DNA from: VRUB01 sp046758085
GTDB lineage: Bacteria; Pseudomonadota; Gammaproteobacteria; Acidiferrobacterales; SPGG2
Direction: 5' to 3'
DNA length: 16,790 nt
Assembly (NCBI GenBank): GCA_046758085.1
Contig: JBHHZP010000073.1
Span: 1 to 16,790 of the forward strand
Shown here: positions 1-6,619 of the stretch, piece after piece
Layout of the letters: every line of letters starts with the position of its first letter
Numbering within the stretch: the first letter of the stretch is position 1
Program-made: the position numbers and the translations under genes
The notes under the pieces: generated by a model
Told to the model about the DNA's origin: nothing
Database searches by the model: none
Seen by the model: only the letters and a program-made list of their open reading frames with translations

Positions 1-281
1 AGCTTCTCGTAGCACTCGACCCCGAGCTTGGTGTTGTACTGGGTCTCGCACTCCTCGAAGATGATCTTCACCCCGTTGATGCCGCCGTCGCGCTTGTTGA
101 TCAGCGTATAGTAATCACGGAAGCCGTTGGCGACCGGGATACCGCTCGGGGCGTACGGCCCGGTGCGGTACACGAGCATCGGGATGAATTGCTCGTTCTG
201 AGCAACAGCCTCCGCCGAAAACACGCCTGTCACGGCGATCAGTGCGCCTAGGCCGGCGATAACTAGTTTTTCGAGTCTCAT
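1..281 (-). CDS. Liv-type ABC transporter substrate-binding protein, N-terminal part
   Basis: This is the first 93 codons of a gene that runs off the left edge. The start ATG (complement of 279-281) follows a strong AGGAGGGG ribosome site. Residues 1-27 form a signal peptide: charged MRLEK, then a hydrophobic core, then an alanine-rich region ending near AVAQ. The mature part contains MLVYRTGPYAPSGIPVANG and later DGGINGVKI, both typical of the start of periplasmic leucine/amide/aromatic-acid binding proteins (LivK-like, type 1 periplasmic fold). It follows livM on the same strand and should deliver ligand to the LivHM permease. The ligand cannot be read from this part. In clusters that also contain an acyl-CoA ligase, a carboxylic acid is as plausible as a branched-chain amino acid. 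Confidence 0.85.
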   Translation of the reverse strand, partial: MRLEKLVIAGLGALIAVTGVFSAEAVAQNEQFIPMLVYRTGPYAPSGIPVANGFRDYYTLINKRDGGINGVKIIFEECETQYNTKLGVECYEK

Positions 282-335
282 ATTCCCCTCCTACCTAGTG
301 CCATTGATGGTTGATAAATTGCCGGTGAGCCGGAA

Positions 336-363
336 ACTTTAGCATGGACCCACCCTCGGGCAA
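336..363 (-). promoter_or_regulatory. Possible sigma70-like promoter for the substrate-binding protein gene
   Basis: On the minus strand TTGCCC (363-358) is followed after 16 bases by TAAAGT (341-336), about 55 bases before the start of the binding-protein gene. Binding-protein genes often need extra expression relative to the permease genes. The match is only partial, so this is a weak call. The rest of the 111-base gap between livM and this gene shows nothing else. Confidence 0.22.
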
Positions 364-392
364 AGATCTGGCGAAACGAAACCCCCATCATG

Positions 393-1469
393 CTAGTACG
401 GGAATGGCCAGCGCCTGAGCTTCTCCTTGGCGATCTGCCACAGACGCGCAAAACCATGGGGCTCGACGATCAGAAAATAGATGATCAGCCCGCCGAAGAT
501 CATCACCTCCAGGTGCTTTTGCAGGTCGGTGGCCATACTAATACCGAACATTTGCGGTGCGTTCGTGAGGAAAACCGGTACCAGCGTGATGAATGCGGCC
601 CCCAGAAACGAACCGAGGATGCTGCCCAGCCCTCCGATAATGACCATGAACAGCACCTGGAAGGAGACATTGATGTCGAATGCCTCGGTCTCGGCGCTGC
701 CGAGCCACAGGAACAGGCTCATTGCGCCCGCGACCCCACAGTAGAACGAGGAGATCGCGAAGGCCAACAGCTTGGTCTGGAACGGACGAATCCCGATGAT
801 CTCGGCGGCGATATCCATGTCGCGGATGGCCATCCAGGAACGCCCGATGCGTCCGCGCACCAGGTTTTTCGCGGCCAACGCGAAGATCGCCACGAGCGTG
901 AGCGCAACCAGATAGCGCACAGCCGCGGTGGCCTCCGGGCCTGTCACCATGATACCGGCGATGGTACGGGGCGGCGCGGTGATGGTTCCCGATGGGTTGT
1001 AGTTATAGAACCAGCCGACCTTGTTGAACAGCCAGCTCAAAAAGAACTGGGCCGCCAGCGTTGCCACCGCCAGGTAAAAGCCTTTGATGCGCAGGCTCGG
1101 AACGCCGAAGATAACGCCAACGCCGGCGGCGAACAGACCTGATATCAGAAAGGCGGCAATCACGTTCAACTCCGGAAACATCGTGACGAGCTTGTAGGTG
1201 GCATAGGCACCCACCGCCATGAACCCACCCGTGCCCAAGCTCAGCTGCCCCGCATAACCGGTGAGCAAATTGAGCCCGATCGCTGCCATCGCGAAGACCA
1301 GGAACGGAATGATCACGGCTTGCAACCAGTACTCGTTAGCGACAAAAGGCACCACCAGGTAGGCGATGGCAAGAACCGCGAAGATGAACCAGCGATCTTG
1401 CAGGATCGGAAACATCGCCTGATCGGCGACATAGCTCGATTTGAACTGACCGGATTCTCTGTAGAGCAT
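393..1469 (-). CDS. livM: Branched-chain amino acid-type ABC transporter permease LivM
   Basis: The 358-residue protein is a polytopic inner-membrane permease of the LivM family. After a short cytoplasmic N-terminus it has successive hydrophobic segments. The family motif GYAGQLSLG lies near residues 71-79, and a cytoplasmic coupling loop RSWMAIRDMDIAAEIIGI is followed by a helix FQTKLLAFAISSFYCGVAGA, where the ATPase docks. LivM pairs with LivH to form the channel. The gene follows livH on the minus strand with a 109-base gap that is filled by a palindromic repeat ending 6 bases before the ATG, so its ribosome site lies in or next to the repeat. The gene ends in TAG. Confidence in the family is high. 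Substrate specificity is unknown. Confidence 0.93.
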   Translation of the reverse strand: MLYRESGQFKSSYVADQAMFPILQDRWFIFAVLAIAYLVVPFVANEYWLQAVIIPFLVFAMAAIGLNLLTGYAGQLSLGTGGFMAVGAYATYKLVTMFPELNVIAAFLISGLFAAGVGVIFGVPSLRIKGFYLAVATLAAQFFLSWLFNKVGWFYNYNPSGTITAPPRTIAGIMVTGPEATAAVRYLVALTLVAIFALAAKNLVRGRIGRSWMAIRDMDIAAEIIGIRPFQTKLLAFAISSFYCGVAGAMSLFLWLGSAETEAFDINVSFQVLFMVIIGGLGSILGSFLGAAFITLVPVFLTNAPQMFGISMATDLQKHLEVMIFGGLIIYFLIVEPHGFARLWQIAKEKLRRWPFPY

Positions 1470-1475
1470 TGTCTT

Positions 1476-1582
1476 GTGATTCGTGATTAGTAATTCGTGA
1501 TTAGTGAAACGTTGTTCGCTTGCATGTTAGTTAAATGGCAAATTATCAGATCACCAATCACCAGTCACCGATTACCGATCAC
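1476..1582. repeat. Palindromic heptad-repeat element, copy 1
   Basis: The left arm is four heptads of the form GTGATTC/A (1476-1503) plus GTG. The right arm is five reverse-complement heptads (AGATCAC, CAATCAC, CAGTCAC, CGATTAC, CGATCAC at 1548-1582). Between them is a spacer containing CGCTTGCAT at 1517-1525. The element fills the livH-livM gap, and its last heptad contains the livH stop codon (1579-1581). A second copy lies at 9156-9245 with the same four-plus-five arm layout. It could fold as a long imperfect hairpin in the mRNA and affect livM expression relative to livH. Confidence 0.8.
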
Positions 1583-2514
1583 ACCCTTTCAATGATTCTC
1601 TCCCCGAACAGTCCCTGCGGTCTAAATAGCAAGAACGCCAGCGCGAGCATGTATGCAAACCAGTTCTCGATGGCACCACCGACCAGCGGGCCCCAGTAGA
1701 TTTCCGCAATCTTTTCGCCCACGCCAATAATCAGTCCGCCGACGATGGCGCCTGGGACCGATGTGAAGCCGCCGAGAATCAGCACCGGCAAGGCCTTGAG
1801 CGCGATCAGTGACAACGAGAACTGCACCCCGCTCTTGGCGCCCCACATAATACCGGCCACCATCGCCACGATGCCTGCTACGGACCACACGATAACCCAG
1901 ATGGTTTTCAACGGGATGCCCACGGACAATGCCGCCTGATGATCATCAGCTACCGCGCGCAGCGCCCGACCCACTGATGTCTTGTGGAAAAATACCGCCA
2001 GCACGGCGACCAGCGTCGCCCCGATTGCGGCGGCAAACAGGTCAAACTCGTTCAGCAATATGCCACCCACCTCGAATGATTCACTGGGGATACCCACATC
2101 CAGCTTCTTCACATTGCTGCCCCACATCCATTCACCCAGTCCTTCGAGAAAGAACGTAAGTCCGATGGTCGCCATGAAGAGGATAATGTGCTCCTGATTA
2201 ACCAGCGGTCTGAGCATCAAACGCTCAATGGCGATAGCAAGCGCGACCATAACAAGCATCGTCAGAATCAGCGCCAGCCACACCGGCACGCCGTGCTCTA
2301 TCAGACCGACCAGCGTCAATGCGGCGAACAGAACCATCGCCCCCTGGGCAAAATTGAACACGCCGGAGGCCTTGAATATCAACACGAATCCCAGCGCGAC
2401 CAACGAGTACATCACGCCGGTCAAAAGACCGCTGATGACGACCTCGGAGAAAAACACCGGGGAGGTCCACATATCCACGAACGGGGCAACAAAGATCGAG
2501 TATAAAATCTCCAT
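1579..2514 (-). CDS. livH: Branched-chain amino acid-type ABC transporter permease LivH
   Basis: The 311-residue inner-membrane permease has about eight hydrophobic stretches. Family landmarks are ALGFVLIFKASGVFNFAQG near residues 41-59, ERLMLRPLVNQEHI near 96-109, and the coupling loop GRALRAVADDHQAALSVGI before VLILGGFTSVPGAIVGG. The C-terminal FRPQGLFGER is also typical of LivH. It should pair with LivM and the ATPase LivG. It starts 40 bases after livG ends and lies in the same minus-strand unit. The ribosome site is weak, so coupling to upstream translation is possible. The stop codon lies inside the palindromic repeat that follows. Confidence 0.93.
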   Translation of the reverse strand: MEILYSIFVAPFVDMWTSPVFFSEVVISGLLTGVMYSLVALGFVLIFKASGVFNFAQGAMVLFAALTLVGLIEHGVPVWLALILTMLVMVALAIAIERLMLRPLVNQEHIILFMATIGLTFFLEGLGEWMWGSNVKKLDVGIPSESFEVGGILLNEFDLFAAAIGATLVAVLAVFFHKTSVGRALRAVADDHQAALSVGIPLKTIWVIVWSVAGIVAMVAGIMWGAKSGVQFSLSLIALKALPVLILGGFTSVPGAIVGGLIIGVGEKIAEIYWGPLVGGAIENWFAYMLALAFLLFRPQGLFGERIIERV

Positions 2515-2554
2515 GGGTATTTGTGCCTGGGCCTAAACCTTTCTCTTTCAAGCC

Positions 2555-3346
2555 CTAATTGCGGGCCACACCCAGGTAGGCATCAATGACCTCCCGGTTA
2601 GTGCGCACCTCATCCGGCGTGCCGTCGGCGATCTTACGCCCATAGTCCAGCACCACCACTCGGTCCGAGATATCCATGACAACGCCCATGTCGTGCTCGA
2701 TGAGGACGATAGTGGTACCGAACTCGTCGTTGACATCGAGGACGAAGCGGCACATGTCTTCTTTTTCCTCCGTGTTCATGCCGGCCATGGGTTCATCGAG
2801 CAGCAACAGCTCGGGTTCGGCGGCGAGTGCGCGCCCGAGCTCGACCCGCTTTTGCAGGCCGTATGGCAACCGTCCCACAAGCGTCTTGCGAATGGCCTGG
2901 ATCTCCAGGAAATCGATGATGCGCTCGACACTCTCGCGGTGCGCGAACTCCTCCCTGCGCGCGGGCCCCAGGTGCCACGCCTGCAACAGGAAATTCTTGC
3001 GCATCTTGAGATTGCGCCCGGTCATAATATTGTCGAGCGTGCTCATACCCTTGAACAGGGCGATGTTCTGAAATGTGCGCGCAATGCCCTGCGCCGCCGC
3101 TTCGTGCGTGCGCATCTGCTTGCGCGTATTGCCCTTGTACGTAATGGTCCCTTCCTGCGGGTGGTAAAAGCCGTTGACCACATTGAGCATGGAGCTCTTG
3201 CCGGCGCCGTTGGGGCCGATAATGGCCCGGATCTCGCGCTCGCGGACGTCGAAGCTGACATTCTCCAGCGCCCGCACACCTCCGAAGGAGAGGCTGATAT
3301 CCTCCACGCTTAACAACACCCCCCCAAATTGTCTGCCATGCGCCAC
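2555..3346 (-). CDS. livG: ABC transporter ATP-binding protein LivG
   Basis: The 263-residue cytoplasmic ATPase has Walker A GPNGAGKS (44-51), the Q-loop region near TFQN (91-94), Walker B LLLLDEP (180-186) with the catalytic Glu, and switch His218 in LIEHD. The signature is LPYGLQKR (160-167) where many relatives have LSYGQQR, so the canonical LSGGQ is quite altered, as is common in Liv ATPases. The C-terminal AYLGVA is typical of LivG. A GTG start at 3346 is chosen because GGAG lies 6 bases upstream. A GTG or TTG 9-10 codons later, directly before LLSVEDISLSFGG, is an alternative. The gene begins 11 bases after the acyl-CoA synthetase stop, so the two are co-transcribed. No LivF is visible. 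It may lie beyond the left edge. Confidence 0.93.
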   Translation of the reverse strand: MAHGRQFGGVLLSVEDISLSFGGVRALENVSFDVREREIRAIIGPNGAGKSSMLNVVNGFYHPQEGTITYKGNTRKQMRTHEAAAQGIARTFQNIALFKGMSTLDNIMTGRNLKMRKNFLLQAWHLGPARREEFAHRESVERIIDFLEIQAIRKTLVGRLPYGLQKRVELGRALAAEPELLLLDEPMAGMNTEEKEDMCRFVLDVNDEFGTTIVLIEHDMGVVMDISDRVVVLDYGRKIADGTPDEVRTNREVIDAYLGVARN

Positions 3347-3357
3347 TCCAAGCTCCG

Positions 3358-5346
3358 CTAGTTCGCCGCGGCAACCGGCTGGACCGCAGGCACGTCGCGA
3401 ATCTCGAGGTCAGCGCTCATGGAACCCTTGCGCCCGTCCTCGAACGTCACTTCGGTCTTAATGTTGCAGCGCGCCTCGCCCGAGTAGAGCGCGTCGACCA
3501 GCTTGTCGTACTTCTGAGCGACGAAGCTGCGGCGTACCTTGCGCGTGCGAGTCAGCTCGCCATCGTCTGCATCCAACTCTTTGTGCAAGACCAAGAAACG
3601 CTTGATCTGAGAAGTTGCAAGCTGCGCGTCCTTGGTGAGATCGCGGTTGACTTGCTCGACGCAGCCGTGGATCAACTCGTATACCTCCTTGCGCGCGGCA
3701 AGCTCCTGATAACTGCCGTAGGGAATATTGCGTCGCTCCGCCCAGTTCGCTACCGCCTCCAAATCAATATTGAGCAACGCCGTCGTGTAATCGCGGTCGC
3801 CGCCGAATGCGACTGCCTCCTTGATATACGGGAAGAACTTGAGCTTGTTCTCGATATACTTGGGCGCGAATATGGAGCCATCATTGAGCTTGCCGACATC
3901 CTTTGCCCGATCGATGATCTTGAGTTGGCCCTCGTCGTCGAAGAATCCAGCGTCACCGGTGTGGACCCAGCCATCCGGCGTCTTGGTGGTTGCCGTCGCT
4001 TCCGGATTCTTGTAGTAAGAATGGAACACGCCCGGGCCACGGTACATCACCTCGCCGTTTTCTGCGATCTTGATCTCGACCTCGGGTGCCGCTGTCCCTA
4101 CCGTATCCGGCTTGACCTGGCCGTCCAGTTGCATCGTCACGAACACCGCGGCCTCGGTCTGGCCGTAGAGTTGCTTGACGTTAATCCCGAGGGCACGGTA
4201 GAAATCGAAGATGTCTGGACCGATCGCCTCACCCGCCGTGTAGGCCAGACGAATGCGCGAGAACCCAAGGGTGTTCTTGAGCGGCCCGTAGACCAGCAGA
4301 TTGCCCAAGGCATATAGCGCGCGCCTGCCCAGTGGCATCGCCTGACCGTCGAGAATGCGCGCACCCGTGCGGCGCGCAACATCCATGAAGTAGTGAAACA
4401 ACTTGCGCTTGATCCAGCCCGCATCTTCCATGCGGATCATCACGGTCGTGAGAATGTTTTCGTAAATGCGTGGTGGCGCGAAAAAAAACGTTGGTCCGAC
4501 TTCACGTAAATCGTTCAGGACCGTAGCGCTGCTTTCAGGGCAGCTCACGCAGAACCCGGCCACATACGACTGGCCGTAGGAAAAGACGTGGTCACCGACC
4601 CAGGCCATGGGCAGATAGGCAAGGATCTCGTCGTCCTGACGCAGGTGGTCGCGCTCGATGCTGTTGCGCGCCGTAATCATCACGTTATCGTGGGTGAGCA
4701 TCACGCCTTTGGGGTCTCCGGTCGTGCCGGACGTGTACAGGATAATCGCGACGTCTTGGCCTTGCCCCTTGTTGACCTCATCGGCAAAAAATTCCGGATG
4801 GGCGTCGTCGAACTCACGGCCTTGCGCCTGGATCTGGTCAAAGTCGTACAGGTAGTCCTGCTGGTAGTGACGCAACCCACGCGCATCATCGTAGATGATG
4901 CGCTCGAGCCTTGGGCAACGGTCTTTGATCTCCAGCAGCTTGTCGACCTGCTCCTAGTCCTCGGCTATCGCAAACCGCGCCTCCGCATGGTCCATCACGA
5001 ACTGGAGCTCCTGCGCGACCGAGTCCTGATACATCGGCACCGGGATTCCGCCCAGGCACTGGGCGGCACACATGCCCCAGTACAGACGCGGGCGATTGTC
5101 ACCAATGATGGCGAGCTTATCACCGCGCTTGAAACCTATGGCAGCCAGGCCGCACGCAAGCGCACGCACCTCCTGCGCGACCTCGCGCCAGGTCCACGTC
5201 TGCCAGATGCCATAGTCCTTCTCGCGGATGGCGGGTTCGGCGCCCAGGCGCTGCGCGCGCTCCAGGAGCACCTTCGGAAACGTGTCCAGTCCGCGCGCGG
5301 GCGCGGAAGCCGGGTGGACCGCAGGGCTTTTTAGCGAGTCGTTCAT
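3358..5346 (-). pseudogene. Long-chain-type acyl-CoA synthetase (AMP-binding), interrupted by an in-frame TAG
   Basis: The frame encodes 662 residues of an ANL-superfamily fatty acid:CoA ligase, which adenylates a carboxylic acid and transfers it to CoA. The ATP loop YTSGTTGDPKG lies near residues 204-214, and YGQTEA, GWVHTGD and IDRAKDVGKLNDG follow. The ATG at 5346 is preceded by AAGGTG. Codon 131 is TAG (complement of 4954-4956), between RFAIAED and EQVDKLLEI, with homologous sequence continuing in the same frame. The family pattern suggests an ancestral CAG, so a single C-to-T change would explain it. The first ATG after the stop is codon 158, too late for a complete N-terminal domain. 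It heads the liv operon. It may be a recent pseudogene, a sequence error or a read-through gene. Annotation pipelines may report two CDS here (5346-4954 and about 4875-3358). Confidence 0.88.
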
Positions 5347-5517
5347 GTCATTGCACCTTTAAGACGGCCGAATCGACCGAGCATTCAGACGCCAGTACAC
5401 AAACGTTGGAATGTTCCCGATTTAGGATGACTTTGCAATAGCTGCACCGCGTATTCTGACGGCCACCGCGCAGTGGCATGCCCCCATGAAACCCCGGTGG
5501 ACCGCTACATCAACGGA

Positions 5518-5546
5518 TTGACCGCACCCGCCTTATCGTGTTAAAA
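5518..5546 (+). promoter_or_regulatory. Possible promoter of the TetR-mutase operon
   Basis: TTGACC (5518-5523) and TTAAAA (5541-5546) are separated by 17 bases. The -35 match is good, the -10 match is poor. The -10 would overlap the left arm of the inverted repeat at 5543-5564, which is how a TetR repressor would block its own promoter. The rest of the 228-base divergent gap (5347-5517) shows no further clear site. Confidence 0.3.
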
Positions 5547-5564
5547 CAAACAGTCGTTTGTTTT
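5543..5564. promoter_or_regulatory. Perfect inverted-repeat operator, probable TetR-family binding site
   Basis: AAAACAAAC (5543-5551) and GTTTGTTTT (5556-5564) are perfect 9-base arms around the spacer AGTC. The site ends 10 bases before the TetR-family start codon and lies in the gap between the divergent synthetase-liv block and the TetR-mutase block. Size and position fit an autoregulatory operator of a dimeric TetR protein. The site could control both directions, although it is about 200 bases from the synthetase start. Confidence 0.75.
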
Positions 5565-5574
5565 TTACATTGCC

Positions 5575-6168
5575 ATGCCAGCTCAGCCCGTCACCACCGT
5601 GCCGCGCCAGGACAACCGGCGACAGCAACTGCTCGATACGGCCGCGCGTTTGTTTCGTCAACACGGCTATCACGCCACCTCCATGCGTGACATTGCGAGC
5701 GCCGTAGGGATGTTGCCTGGCTCTATGTACTACCATTTCGCCTCGAAAGACGAGCTGCTGGTCACGGTCTATCGCGAGGGCGTATCTCGCATAGCCGAGC
5801 GTGTCGATGCCGCGGTGGCGGGCGCAAAAGAACCGTGGCAACAACTGGAGGCGGCCTGTATCGCTCACCTGCAAACCCTGCTTGACCACAGCGATTACGC
5901 GCAGGTCGTCATTCGAGTCCTGCCTGATGACGCCCCTGCGGTAAGAGTGCGACTCGCTGCTTTGCGCGATCAGTATGAAGAGCGCTTCAAAGACCTGGTG
6001 GCGGCCCTCGATTTACCCGCTTACGTCGACCCGCATTACCTGCGCTTGCTGCTGTTCGGGGCGCTGAACTGGTCGCAGGTGTGGTACCGGCGTGGTGGCG
6101 ACTCGCCGCGCACCATCGCGAAACGTTTCCTGCAAGTACTGCGCGGAATTCAAACACAGCAACGATGA
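5575..6168 (+). CDS. TetR/AcrR-family transcriptional regulator
   Basis: The 197-residue protein has a TetR DNA-binding domain at the N-terminus: the first helix LLDTAARLFRQHGYHATSM, then the helix-turn-helix at about residues 35-54 ending in SMYYHFASKDELL. The C-terminal two-thirds is a helical ligand/dimer domain without strong family signature. It resembles regulators of fatty-acid and acyl-CoA genes, where the effector is often an acyl-CoA. The palindrome 10 bases upstream is its likely operator. Its stop codon overlaps the start of the B12-binding subunit (ATGA at 6165-6168), so it is expressed together with the mutase and probably regulates it. An acyl-CoA of the local pathway is the natural guess for the inducer, but that is inference. 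Confidence 0.92.
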   Translation: MPAQPVTTVPRQDNRRQQLLDTAARLFRQHGYHATSMRDIASAVGMLPGSMYYHFASKDELLVTVYREGVSRIAERVDAAVAGAKEPWQQLEAACIAHLQTLLDHSDYAQVVIRVLPDDAPAVRVRLAALRDQYEERFKDLVAALDLPAYVDPHYLRLLLFGALNWSQVWYRRGGDSPRTIAKRFLQVLRGIQTQQR

Positions 6169-6608
6169 GCATGAACCACCCGTTCGATGCCGATGAGCGC
6201 CCGCCCAAGGTCCTGGTCACCAAGATCGGTCTGGACGGTCATGATCGTGGGAGCCGCATTATCGCGGCGTACCTGCGCGACGCGGGCATGGAAGTTGTTT
6301 ACACCGGCCCGTGGCAAGAGATTCCCGCCGTGGTCGAGCTGGCGATACAGGAGGATCTTGACGTGATCGGCGTCAGCTCGCTCGCAACCGATCACCTGCT
6401 TGTGCCGAAGCTGATGGCGGCCCTGCGCGATGCCGGCCTGGCACATGTCAAGGTGGTCATCGGCGGCATCGTGCCCGATGAGGACGAAGCTTCGCTGCTG
6501 GCCGCGGGGGTAAGCAAGATATTTCACCCCGGTAGCCTGCGCGAAGAAATCGTAGCCGAGATATCCCGCCTGAGCGCCGATGCACGCGCCGCATCAGGGA
6601 CAACATGA
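6165..6608 (+). CDS. B12-binding subunit of acyl-CoA mutase (small subunit)
   Basis: The 147-residue protein is the stand-alone cobalamin-binding domain of the methylmalonyl-CoA mutase family. The DxHxxG motif is present as DGHDRG (24-29), where His26 should be the lower axial ligand of cobalt. The SSL segment (71-73) and GG (100-101) that line the nucleotide-tail pocket are also there. The ATG at 6165 is chosen because the Rossmann-like strand PPKVLVTKIGLDGHD begins 12 residues later, and ATGA overlap with the regulator gives coupling. A longer frame from 6081 lies inside the regulator gene. It overlaps or abuts the large-subunit gene. Such separate small subunits are typical of isobutyryl-, hydroxyisobutyryl- and archaeal methylmalonyl-CoA mutases. 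Confidence 0.93.
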   Translation: MSMNHPFDADERPPKVLVTKIGLDGHDRGSRIIAAYLRDAGMEVVYTGPWQEIPAVVELAIQEDLDVIGVSSLATDHLLVPKLMAALRDAGLAHVKVVIGGIVPDEDEASLLAAGVSKIFHPGSLREEIVAEISRLSADARAASGTT

Positions 6609-6619
6609 AGGAGAACATG

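Noticed and set aside
390..1142. A 250-codon plus-strand open frame opposite livM
   Set aside because: It is the antisense shadow of a well-supported permease gene, rich in charged low-complexity residues, with no domain and no ribosome site.
1476..1582. CRISPR array or simple tandem repeat
   Set aside because: The units are only 7 bases without unique spacers and are arranged as two opposing arms, so this is a palindromic element.
4954..4956. TAG as pyrrolysine codon or reassigned amber codon
   Set aside because: Several genes here end naturally in TAG, and the position in relatives is expected to be glutamine, so mutation or sequence error is simpler.
6081..6164. Longer start for the B12-binding subunit
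   Set aside because: These 28 codons lie inside the TetR gene in another frame and have no family similarity; the ATGA overlap at 6165 is a better start.
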